From JAIOSM01 sp964565415 (GTDB taxonomy: Bacteria; Desulfobacterota; Desulfobacteria; Desulfobacterales; Desulfobacteraceae), in NCBI GenBank assembly GCA_964565415.1, contig CAZMEX010000004.1:31223-95222 (forward strand): a stretch of 64,000 nucleotides of DNA. Direction: 5' to 3'. Numbering within the stretch: position 1 is the stretch's first letter; the number at the start of each line of letters is the position of its first letter. The position numbers and the translations under genes were made by a program. Under the pieces are notes generated by a model, which was not told the DNA's origin, did no database searches, and saw only the letters and a list, made by a program, of their open reading frames with translations. Of this stretch, positions 8,824 to 17,215 are shown piece after piece.

Positions 8824-11274
8824 TTATAAATCAGTAATTACCATCTCATAAAACCCAAGCGAAGCAGACCCTTGGCTGTGTTGCTTGATCTCCATTATCC
8901 TGCATTTTGAGACAGAATTATTTATTGTAACAAATGAATTTGGACCATCAATTATAGTGCCACTCAATATTTTCTTTAAAGCTTTTACCTCGGGCAGAGG
9001 TTTTTTTTGCGCTGTAAATTCCAATAATGCCTTTTTCTCATCCACAAGCTCTCTATTTTTCTCTTCCAATTGTCTCATTCTATCTTTTTTTCGAGCAATC
9101 TCCTGGGCAAGCGCATCCTGGCGTTCAAACCCTTTGTTAATTTCATTTTCAGCCTGCTTTGCCTGCTCCTGCATCTGCTCTTCAAGCTCAACAACTTTTT
9201 GAAGGGCTGCAACATTGCCCGAGTCTTGTAAATCATTCTTCTTTTTTTCAACGTCTTTTAATTTTATCTGGGTTCGATCCTGGGTGTAGGCGTGTTCAGA
9301 AATCGCCATGTGCAGGGATTGATCTTCCTTTTCCAGTTCTGATATTTCGCCTCTCAGCACTGTAACCATATCAAGATTTATTTTCAGGTTTGCATTGATT
9401 TTCCCCACAAGAAAATTGGTATGGTCATCCACTCCAACTGTCAGTTTTGAGGGCTTTGCACCCATGGTACCTATATTACATGCATCAATACCCATTTTGG
9501 CACTGATATCAGATGCTATAATTGTGCCTCCTTCATTAATGCATGCTCCGCTTAATCTTATTTTTGAATCAAGTATCTCCTTTTGCACAATAAGGTCACC
9601 AAACCCATATATCTTTGAATTATTGACATATTTTGCCTGGATATTTCCCTTAACTCTTATAAGGTTGGCATCAACGATTCCTAAACTGACATTAAGGTCT
9701 CCTGTAAGATCAACTTCAGCACCTTCAATTTGCTCCACAGTAAGGGATGCCCCCTTAACCTTAAAACCGTTTTTAATTACTCCTGTTACTGTAATATTGC
9801 CATCAAAATTTACATTTCCACTTTCAAGCCCAATATCACCATCAATTTTCAACTCGGGGAAAACCGAAATATTCCCCAATGGATCAATGCTGGGCTGTCC
9901 ATCCATATCCGCATAAATCTTTACACCATCTTCTGATGCTCTCACACCAGTACCGAGTCCAAATGCCATATCCACTGCATCGTCAACAGGTATCGTTTCA
10001 CCTGTAACATCCATACCAGGCACTCCATCTTCAGGAAAAATCTTTGCTGCAAGACATGTATCTTTCTCCACAAAGGGAATTTTCCCTCTCTCTTTAAAAT
10101 CTATTCTGCCCTCGGCATCAACCTTACCAGGATTGCGAAACTCTAGAGGAAAATGATATTTAATTTCAGCATTTCTTGGCAGCTTTGGCTCTCTTCCCTT
10201 TGCGATAACTATTGGATCATCTTCCGGATCTGCCCCCAAAAGCCATGATTTTATAAAACCATCATCTTTTATGCCTGCTCTTATACCTTTTTGTTTTAAG
10301 GATTCCTTTATTGTAATTACGTTTATTCCTGAAGTGTTAGAAGTTTTAAGCTTAATATAAGCTTTAATCTTATCCTCTGACAAAATAATTTCAATATTTC
10401 TCTCATCGGCAAAACCTCCCTGAACTGCCTCCAGAGCATTGATTCCTAAAAATGCAGTACTTTTTAAAAGCATAAAACTAAGATTCATTATTTTGTTGAC
10501 CTCGTCTCTTTTAGTAACAGGTTGATCCTTGATTTTGCTATATGCAAGGTCATTAATTTCAATAGAACCACCTGTTGCTTTTTCTAAAATCTCTCTCATT
10601 TGAATTTTTAAAATTAAAAGTTCATTTGCAAAATTTTCAGGAGCAGGAGTGATGTTTTTTTCTTTAATCACATCTTTTAAAGAGATAGATTTTCGTATCT
10701 TTTTATCCTGTTTAGCTTTTGACTCAAGCAGCCGGAGTCTCTTTTTCTGTTTTTCCAATTTCTCAATGTATTTACCATCTTTTTCTTTAAAGAGTTTTGC
10801 TATCTTATACAATTGCTTATTCTGACGCTGGGTTACTCTTATTAAATTCTGCCGTTTTTGTATTGCCTGGAACTGTCTGCAGGCATGATCTGCCTGCCCG
10901 AGAATATCTTCATCACTAAAGGGTAGTGATAAACATGAAAATATCTCAGCATCATTTATAGCTTTTATGGTTATATCAATATTTAAAGTGTCTGTGATAA
11001 GTATTCTCCGGGTATCAGGAGAGAGCTCTTTTATCTTTTTAAGAATCTCATCTCCCTTCATCTCAAGCATTTTATAACATATGATTGCCACAGCATAGGG
11101 GTTTTTCCTACTGGTTTCAAGCTCTGAAAAAATAGCTGAGGAGGATTCAAAACAACCTACCTGATAACCTTCAGATGTTAAAAGTTTTTCACACCTTGCC
11201 AGCAGATCAGTATTTGTCTGAGCAACAAGAATTCTATACTTTTGACCATCTTCCATTTGTACCCTGTTTCCCAA
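8824..11274 (-). CDS. Degenerate receiver fused to FapA/DUF342 protein
   Basis: This 816-residue protein starts with a receiver-like domain (about 12-125), then a coiled coil (about 140-190), the FapA/DUF342 domain (about 220-610, including the repetitive right-handed beta-helix-like part with GDI..GNVNFDGNITVTG), a long coiled coil (about 630-745) and a short C-terminal beta domain. FapA proteins affect flagellar assembly in other bacteria, but their biochemistry is little known. The receiver has lost its chemistry: the acidic pair is Gln-Thr (19-20), the phospho-acceptor position is Cys66 and the conserved Lys is Leu117. It probably cannot be phosphorylated and may serve only in dimerisation. 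It is last of three related genes in one operon, three bases after its paralogue. Confidence 0.88.
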   Translation of the reverse strand: MGNRVQMEDGQKYRILVAQTNTDLLARCEKLLTSEGYQVGCFESSSAIFSELETSRKNPYAVAIICYKMLEMKGDEILKKIKELSPDTRRILITDTLNIDITIKAINDAEIFSCLSLPFSDEDILGQADHACRQFQAIQKRQNLIRVTQRQNKQLYKIAKLFKEKDGKYIEKLEKQKKRLRLLESKAKQDKKIRKSISLKDVIKEKNITPAPENFANELLILKIQMREILEKATGGSIEINDLAYSKIKDQPVTKRDEVNKIMNLSFMLLKSTAFLGINALEAVQGGFADERNIEIILSEDKIKAYIKLKTSNTSGINVITIKESLKQKGIRAGIKDDGFIKSWLLGADPEDDPIVIAKGREPKLPRNAEIKYHFPLEFRNPGKVDAEGRIDFKERGKIPFVEKDTCLAAKIFPEDGVPGMDVTGETIPVDDAVDMAFGLGTGVRASEDGVKIYADMDGQPSIDPLGNISVFPELKIDGDIGLESGNVNFDGNITVTGVIKNGFKVKGASLTVEQIEGAEVDLTGDLNVSLGIVDANLIRVKGNIQAKYVNNSKIYGFGDLIVQKEILDSKIRLSGACINEGGTIIASDISAKMGIDACNIGTMGAKPSKLTVGVDDHTNFLVGKINANLKINLDMVTVLRGEISELEKEDQSLHMAISEHAYTQDRTQIKLKDVEKKKNDLQDSGNVAALQKVVELEEQMQEQAKQAENEINKGFERQDALAQEIARKKDRMRQLEEKNRELVDEKKALLEFTAQKKPLPEVKALKKILSGTIIDGPNSFVTINNSVSKCRIMEIKQHSQGSASLGFYEMVITDL

Positions 11275-11277
11275 ATT

Positions 11278-14199
11278 TTAAGATAGATTTTGATGTGTTA
11301 TCAGTTTAGAATTATCAGTACCATCAGAATCTATCTCCATAAATTTTGACATCCCAAGATCATTTTTGATAACCATTGAAGCTTGAGTTCCAACTATTTT
11401 TGTCCCTGAACATATCTTTTTATTTACTATAAGGACAGGGTCTGGTTCACTCTCTGTTAACTCCTTAAGGGACATCTCTTTCACTTTTCTCAAATTACTG
11501 AGTTCAACATTAAGCTTTGCTATCTCAATTCCATGCTCCTCTATTTTACTTAAAATTTTATCCTGCTCTTTAAAAATACCTTTAATTCTTTCATCAGCTT
11601 CATTTATTGTATTCTCAAGGTCCTTAAGTTCTTTAATAATTTTTTGTCTCTCCTCTTTATTCTCTGTCTCTCCAATTTTTTTTTCGGCAAAATTTATCTT
11701 TTTTATTATCTTTTCCTGGGCAAAGGTTTTAGCTGCAATATCAACATGCAAAGCATTATTCTCCTCATCCAGACCAATCTTTTCATTAATTATGCTATCA
11801 AGATCCTTCTGTATTGTGCTCATCTGTCCATCATATTTTTCAGCAATCCATTGAATATGGTCATCTGCACCTGCTTTTATTGTAGAAGTTTCTGCTTTTT
11901 CAGTACCAATCTGTTTTACAATAAAACCCATTCTTGCAGAAATTGTTGAACCTGTTATTCTTCCTGTCTCATTATTCATCTGCCCGCTTATTGCTATCAT
12001 TGATTCCATTATTTCTCTTGTAACCATCATATTACCAGACCCATAAACTTTTGAGTTGCTGACAAATTTTACCTGAATACTGCCATGGGTCTGAATATCA
12101 GCATTAACAATACCGTTTGAGACTTTAAGGTCTCCTGCTGTCCTGATTATACCTCCATTAATCTCCTTTGCTATAAGCTCCTTGCATTCCACCAGAAAGC
12201 CTTCTTTAACTGTGCCTGAAACAACAACATTACCTTTAAAATTAACATTGCCTGTTTTAAAATCAACATCCCCATTGATTTTAAACTGCTCTAGCACAGA
12301 GACAACGCCTTTACTATCAAGACTGGGCTGCCCTGAGATAGTTGAAATTATCTTTAAGCCATCCCTGGAAAGTTCAGCACCATCAGAACACTCAAGTTCC
12401 AAATCAGTCACATCTCCAACAAGCAAAGTTTCTCCAAATATATCGATTCCAGATTTTGCATGTTCCATGGGATGCTTTTCAGCAAGAACCTGCCCTTTTT
12501 TTACAAAGGGAGAATCTCCCCTTGATGTAAAATCAATGGATCCGTCTTTATTAATGATTCCTGCAGAGTCATGTTCATTATGAAAATGATAAATGATCTC
12601 TGCGGATCTACCAATCGTTGCAGGTTTGCCAATTGCGACATTAAATTTTTCAGCTGGATCTTTACACCTTTTTATAAAATCTCTAATGGATTGGTCATCA
12701 ACAATACCATATTTAATACCACGTTTTTTAATGATTTTTTTGACGGGCTCAATATCATCACTGCCAAGCATAGCTTGCGGGACCCGAATAAATGCCACAA
12801 CTTTGTCTTCAGAAATACGCAAGTCAATAAAAGCACCAGCTTCAGAATCCAATTGTGAAAATTCATCAATTTTACTTTTCTTGCCAATCTTGCCAATTCT
12901 GCCCTGGTTTTTCAACACTTCATCCCTCAGATCAGGAGCTATCACACCAGCTTCCACCAAAAGGTCACCAATGAGAGTTGCAACCCCACTCTCTTCAAAA
13001 TTATTCAATTGCTTGTGAAATGCCCTGTCCACATCCCTTTTTGATGCAACCTCCTTTGCAACAAGCTCTTTTGCAAAATCACGGTCAAGCAGTCTCATTT
13101 TAATCAATGCAAGTTTGGTAAAAATACGACTTAACTCTTTTCTTCTTAAAAACCCATTTGTCACAAGGAGTTTATCAATGGTCAAGCCAGCGGATTGTTT
13201 TGCCTCCTTTGCCTCCATATCATCCTCGGCTTTTTCAAGCTCTTCTTTTGTTATGTACCCATCATTAAAAGCAAGTTTTCCAAAATCAGGTAATGTTTCA
13301 TAATCATCAATCATAACACCTGTTGCCGGCTCTGATCCAATACGAGAAAGTTCAGGTTCAACTTTTTGTATTACATTTTCAATAATAATATCCAGGACCT
13401 CATATATTTCATCTTCAAATTCACCAGTAAGTTCAATGTTTGTGCAGCTTGTTTCAAAGGAAAAAGGAATCTGATTTTTTTCAGCTATTGTATTCATCAT
13501 AATATCTGCTTCAGCTTTTGCCAGGGACATAGCTTTTGTTAGACTAGGTTTGGTTATGGTAATAGTTCTTGAGAGCAGTTCATCAAGCCCCAAATAGGTT
13601 TCCATATATTCAGCTTTTGCCTTTGCCTTTATCAAGGATTCTTTAAGCTGGGATACTTCTAAGCTTTTTTTTGCAATCTTGTCAGTAAACACCTTGTCAT
13701 GTTTCTTCTGCTGGCTTGCAAGTTTAAAGAGCCTGGCATTTTGATGTTTTGTAACTTTAAAAAGGTGTTTTCTCTCCTGAAACTTTTGAAAAATCTCAAA
13801 CTCACCCATTATTCTAAGCAGAAGATCATCGTTGTCCCATGGTTTGGAAAGATATTGGTGTATTGAACCTTGATTTACAGCTTTAATAATGGCATCAAAG
13901 TCAGAATAACCGGTAATGAGCATCCTTCTGGATTCCGGGCTGAGGAGAATACTTTTTTCTAGAAATTCACTCCCCTGCATTCCTGGCATGCGCTGGTCCG
14001 ATAAAATTAAAAAAAACTTTTCTCTGGAGTTTTCCAGCAGCCCAATTGCCTGCTCAGCATTAAGTGCAGAAATAACCTTGTTAAACCCTTTTCTGCGTAG
14101 AACTCTTCGCATGTTTTTTACAATGGGTTCATCATCATCAACAACTAAAATTGCATATTCACTAATATCGCCCATGGTTTTATTCTGTCCTTGTACCAT
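11278..14199 (-). CDS. Receiver-MshEN-like-FapA/DUF342 fusion protein
   Basis: This large protein (973 aa) has an intact receiver at about 15-130: DDD (21-23), phospho-acceptor Asp68 in SDQRMPGMQG, and Lys in LSKPW. A coiled coil spans about 145-205. Residues about 305-435 hold four helical repeats, each with a G/A-K-L-x2-x-G-x-I-like motif (for example IGDLLVEAGVIAP..VLKNQ), resembling the MshEN/GspE N-terminal module. The FapA/DUF342 region follows (about 455-755) with its beta-helix repeats, then a coiled coil (about 765-895) and the same C-terminal beta module as its paralogue. It lies between the simple receiver gene and the degenerate receiver-FapA gene. Function is inferred as phosphorylation-controlled, perhaps in surface or flagellar assembly. 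Confidence 0.86.
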   Translation of the reverse strand: MVQGQNKTMGDISEYAILVVDDDEPIVKNMRRVLRRKGFNKVISALNAEQAIGLLENSREKFFLILSDQRMPGMQGSEFLEKSILLSPESRRMLITGYSDFDAIIKAVNQGSIHQYLSKPWDNDDLLLRIMGEFEIFQKFQERKHLFKVTKHQNARLFKLASQQKKHDKVFTDKIAKKSLEVSQLKESLIKAKAKAEYMETYLGLDELLSRTITITKPSLTKAMSLAKAEADIMMNTIAEKNQIPFSFETSCTNIELTGEFEDEIYEVLDIIIENVIQKVEPELSRIGSEPATGVMIDDYETLPDFGKLAFNDGYITKEELEKAEDDMEAKEAKQSAGLTIDKLLVTNGFLRRKELSRIFTKLALIKMRLLDRDFAKELVAKEVASKRDVDRAFHKQLNNFEESGVATLIGDLLVEAGVIAPDLRDEVLKNQGRIGKIGKKSKIDEFSQLDSEAGAFIDLRISEDKVVAFIRVPQAMLGSDDIEPVKKIIKKRGIKYGIVDDQSIRDFIKRCKDPAEKFNVAIGKPATIGRSAEIIYHFHNEHDSAGIINKDGSIDFTSRGDSPFVKKGQVLAEKHPMEHAKSGIDIFGETLLVGDVTDLELECSDGAELSRDGLKIISTISGQPSLDSKGVVSVLEQFKINGDVDFKTGNVNFKGNVVVSGTVKEGFLVECKELIAKEINGGIIRTAGDLKVSNGIVNADIQTHGSIQVKFVSNSKVYGSGNMMVTREIMESMIAISGQMNNETGRITGSTISARMGFIVKQIGTEKAETSTIKAGADDHIQWIAEKYDGQMSTIQKDLDSIINEKIGLDEENNALHVDIAAKTFAQEKIIKKINFAEKKIGETENKEERQKIIKELKDLENTINEADERIKGIFKEQDKILSKIEEHGIEIAKLNVELSNLRKVKEMSLKELTESEPDPVLIVNKKICSGTKIVGTQASMVIKNDLGMSKFMEIDSDGTDNSKLITHQNLS

Positions 14200-14205
14200 C
14201 TCATT

Positions 14206-14928
14206 TTATTTGCTGACCTCTTTTGGCATTTCAAATCCATTTCTTGTTGCAATATCTTGAAATTGTTCATATAGTTCTGACAATAGTGCGCAATAGAGAG
14301 AATTAAGCTTCTTTTTCTCCAACATCTTATACTTTTTGAGAACAGCTTCTATCTCACTTACATAATCTCTATTTTCAAAACCTTTATCATGCATTTTCTT
14401 TAACTTGTCTATTGTGCTGTTTATTTTAACCAGAGCCTTTTTATGGATGGCAGAACTATTTTTAAGATCACTATTTAATTGATAAAGCTTAGAGTTTTGA
14501 TCCTTGGCAAGCTTAAAAAGTCTATCATTTTCCATGGCAAGCTCAAATTGATTTAAGCCCGACTTTATCTTTATTTCAAAATCTTTATTATCCCACGGTT
14601 TAGTTATATATTTGTGTATGGAGCCTTTATTCACAGCTTCTGTAATGGCATCCATGTCTGAATATCCAGTTAAAAGAAACCGTATGGTATCTGGAGAAAC
14701 ATCTTTTGCTCTGCTTAAAAATTCTGATCCTGTCATCCCGGGCATTCGCTGGTCTGAGATAATAAGGGAAAAAGGTTTTGATGCTGTTTGCATCCTTTCT
14801 ATTCCAAGTTTTCCCGATTCCATGTAAACATATTTTACACCAATGCTTTTAAGAAATCTTCCCAGGGATTTTCCAACCTGCTCTTCATCATCAACAACCA
14901 GCACTGTATGGTCAAATTTTTCTACCAT
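14206..14928 (-). CDS. Stand-alone receiver protein with coiled-coil tail
   Basis: The receiver (about 8-122) has DDEE, phospho-acceptor Asp in IISDQRMPGMTGSEF and Lys in YITKPWDN, all intact. The remaining 115 residues are helical and probably coiled coil, with no recognised output domain. A strong GGAGG lies 6-7 bp before the ATG. The receiver and the linker after it (QNSKLYQL) are closely related to the N-termini of the two downstream FapA fusions (QNARLFKL, QNKQLYKI), so the three genes look like products of duplication. It is the first gene of the operon. Confidence 0.85.
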   Translation of the reverse strand: MVEKFDHTVLVVDDEEQVGKSLGRFLKSIGVKYVYMESGKLGIERMQTASKPFSLIISDQRMPGMTGSEFLSRAKDVSPDTIRFLLTGYSDMDAITEAVNKGSIHKYITKPWDNKDFEIKIKSGLNQFELAMENDRLFKLAKDQNSKLYQLNSDLKNSSAIHKKALVKINSTIDKLKKMHDKGFENRDYVSEIEAVLKKYKMLEKKKLNSLYCALLSELYEQFQDIATRNGFEMPKEVSK

Positions 14929-15283
14929 TTTGCCTCCTGACTATTTTCATGGTACTAATACCGCGATATTTTATGCCATGGGACTAACAAATTATTGATA
15001 TTTACATTTTAGTATAATAGTATTAAGGAAATGTTTCAACAAAAATAATTAAAAAATCGTCACGGTATTCATACTGCAGCACTTTCAGGCACAGGCACAA
15101 CTTACAACACCCCAAAGAACCGTGAAATACGATTTTGAAACACCTTTCTATATTTCCCGGATATTTATTAATTATAAATTTCGCTTGATTTATTTCCCTG
15201 TTTTTGCGATAAAGAGTTAATAAGCTTCAGATTGACACTAAAGATAATAAAAATTTGTGACATTTTAAAGGACCTGAATATTA
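14929..15283. other. 355-bp divergent intergenic region with interrupted inverted repeat
   Basis: The region separates the receiver/FapA operon from the hybrid kinase. Besides the minus-strand promoter it holds an interrupted inverted repeat. The left arm parts are GTTTCAA (15033-15039), AAAATCGT (15053-15060) and CACGGT (15061-15066). The right arm parts are ACCGTG (15119-15124), ACGATTTT (15129-15136) and GAAAC (15137-15141). I see no open frame or RNA gene in it. A TTGACA hexamer at about 15232 precedes the kinase gene but lacks a good -10. Confidence 0.5.
15011..15039 (-). promoter_or_regulatory. Candidate sigma-70-type promoter of receiver/FapA operon
   Basis: On the minus strand TTGAAA and TATACT are 17 bp apart, each five of six to consensus. 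The predicted start near 15004 gives a leader of about 75 bases before the ATG at 14928. Confidence 0.6.
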
Positions 15284-17215
15284 ATGAAGTTTAATTTAAA
15301 GATCGGTCTATTTTTAATCTTCTTTTTATTGTCCCGGGGATACTCTGCTCTGGGTCAAGACACATCTATCCCTAAGATTCTCATCTCACATTCATACCAT
15401 AAATCATTTTCATGGGTTCAGTCCATGGAAAATGAAAATAGAACTTTATTTAAAAAATTTACTGAAAATATCATATTGAGCAATACAGCTATTGCGATTA
15501 TTTTACTGCTGATATTAATCATCTTAATATTAAGTTTTAATATCAGATCACACAAACAGATCAAAGAAGCACTGATAAAAAGTGAAGAACTTCATAAGGA
15601 GTTATTTAATAATTCTCCCACAGCATTATATTTTCAGGATTTTTCCAGAGTTGCCACCCGCATTGAAGAACTCAAGAAAAAGATAGGAGACAAAAATCTA
15701 AAAACCCATCTACAGGCAAACAAAGATGAAGTTCAGCGCCTTGTCAAAGATGTAAAAATTGTTCAGTTCAACAGAGCAGCAATTGATATGCTCAAGGCAG
15801 ATTCCTGCGACCAGTTGTTAAAAGAGGGATTACCCTTAATTCTAAAACCAGATGACATGGAGCACTTTATTGATCAGGTTGTGGATTTTACAGATGGCAA
15901 GGACAAGTATGAAGGTGAAGCAAAAAATTATGATTTTCATGGAAACCCCATAGATGTTCTGCTTAGAAAAATAGTAATTAATCGCCGGGAAAATGGGCTT
16001 TCAAAAATTTTTACATCAGCAACCGACATAAGTGATTTACATCTATCCCATGAAAAAAACAGAAAATTAGAAAAACAACTTTACCAGGCACAAAAGATGG
16101 AATCAATTGGCACCCTGGCCGGTGGTATTGCCCATGATTTCAATAATATCCTTTTCCCCATCATTGGTCACACAGAGATGCTGATGGAAGATGTAGCAGA
16201 GGAGAGTTCTTTAAGAGAGAGCCTTAATGAAATCCATATAGCTTCTTTAAGAGCAAGGGAGCTGGTGCAGCAGATACTGACGTTTTCCCGGCAGGAAACC
16301 GGCGAATTAAAACTTATGAAGATGCAGCCCATTATAAAAGAAGCATTGAAACTTATAAAATCTACACTTCCAAAGACAATCAATATAAAACAGAATATCC
16401 AGACTGATTGCAGTGCTATCAAGGCTGATCCCACACAGATTCATCAAATTTTGATGAATCTTGTTACCAATGCTTTCCATGCCATTGGAGAGGAGACAGG
16501 AGAAATAGAAGTCAGCCTTAAAGAGGTAGAACTTGAAGAATTTGATCTTATGAACCCTAATATGGAACCCGGAGTTTATGCCTGTTTGAAAATTACTGAT
16601 ACAGGGCGGGGAATGGATAAAGATACATTACTGCAAATATTTGATCCTTTTTTTACCACCAAAGAAAAAGGTAAGGGAACCGGGATGGGGCTTTCAGTTG
16701 TGCATGGTATTGTTACTGCCATGGAGGGCAGAGTTGAAGTCGACAGTGTACCTGGTAAAGGTAGTCAATTTACTGTGTACCTGCCCATTGTTAAAAAAAG
16801 TACTCCAAAGCAACTATCAACCGATATGAGTTCAACAGTAAAGGGCGGTTTTGAACATATTCTGCTTGTGGATGATGAACAAAGCATCATTACAATGGAG
16901 AAAAAAATGCTGGAACGTCTGGGGTATAAAGTCACCTCGTGTATTGGCAGTATGGAAGCCCTTAAGGCAGTGGGTGCAAACCCTGGCAGATTTGATCTGG
17001 TCATAACAGATATGGCAATGCCCAACATGCCCGGGAGCAGACTTGCTGCTGAAATAATTAAAATACGACCTGATATTCCAATATTACTTTGCACCGGCTT
17101 CAGTGAAACCATGTCAGAAGAAACAGCAGCTCTTTCAGGAATTAAAGGTTTTCTGCTAAAGCCGATTGTAACAAAGGAGCTAGCACAAAAAATCAGGGAG
17201 GTGTTTAAAAGTTAA
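15284..17215 (+). CDS. Hybrid histidine kinase with almost deleted periplasmic sensor (PAS-HisKA-HATPase-REC)
   Basis: This 643-residue kinase has a signal peptide (about 1-24), a very short periplasmic stretch, a membrane segment (about 66-86) and then a PAS-like region (about 105-250). HisKA has His284 in GGIAHDFNNIL. HATPase boxes include DTGRGM and GTGMGLS. The C-terminal receiver has phospho-acceptor Asp576 in ITDMAMPNMPG. The segment IPKILISHSYHKSFSWV at 29-45 looks like the first strand of the ABC-substrate-binding-like sensor domain common in such kinases, but the next 250 or so residues expected of that domain are absent. The next gene, a sigma-54 regulator, follows without a gap and is the likely partner. 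Confidence 0.88.
   Translation: MKFNLKIGLFLIFFLLSRGYSALGQDTSIPKILISHSYHKSFSWVQSMENENRTLFKKFTENIILSNTAIAIILLLILIILILSFNIRSHKQIKEALIKSEELHKELFNNSPTALYFQDFSRVATRIEELKKKIGDKNLKTHLQANKDEVQRLVKDVKIVQFNRAAIDMLKADSCDQLLKEGLPLILKPDDMEHFIDQVVDFTDGKDKYEGEAKNYDFHGNPIDVLLRKIVINRRENGLSKIFTSATDISDLHLSHEKNRKLEKQLYQAQKMESIGTLAGGIAHDFNNILFPIIGHTEMLMEDVAEESSLRESLNEIHIASLRARELVQQILTFSRQETGELKLMKMQPIIKEALKLIKSTLPKTINIKQNIQTDCSAIKADPTQIHQILMNLVTNAFHAIGEETGEIEVSLKEVELEEFDLMNPNMEPGVYACLKITDTGRGMDKDTLLQIFDPFFTTKEKGKGTGMGLSVVHGIVTAMEGRVEVDSVPGKGSQFTVYLPIVKKSTPKQLSTDMSSTVKGGFEHILLVDDEQSIITMEKKMLERLGYKVTSCIGSMEALKAVGANPGRFDLVITDMAMPNMPGSRLAAEIIKIRPDIPILLCTGFSETMSEETAALSGIKGFLLKPIVTKELAQKIREVFKS

Noticed and set aside
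9395..9916. 173-codon plus-strand frame opposite the FapA gene
   Set aside because: Antisense shadow of the repetitive beta-helix coding region with no start signal or homology.
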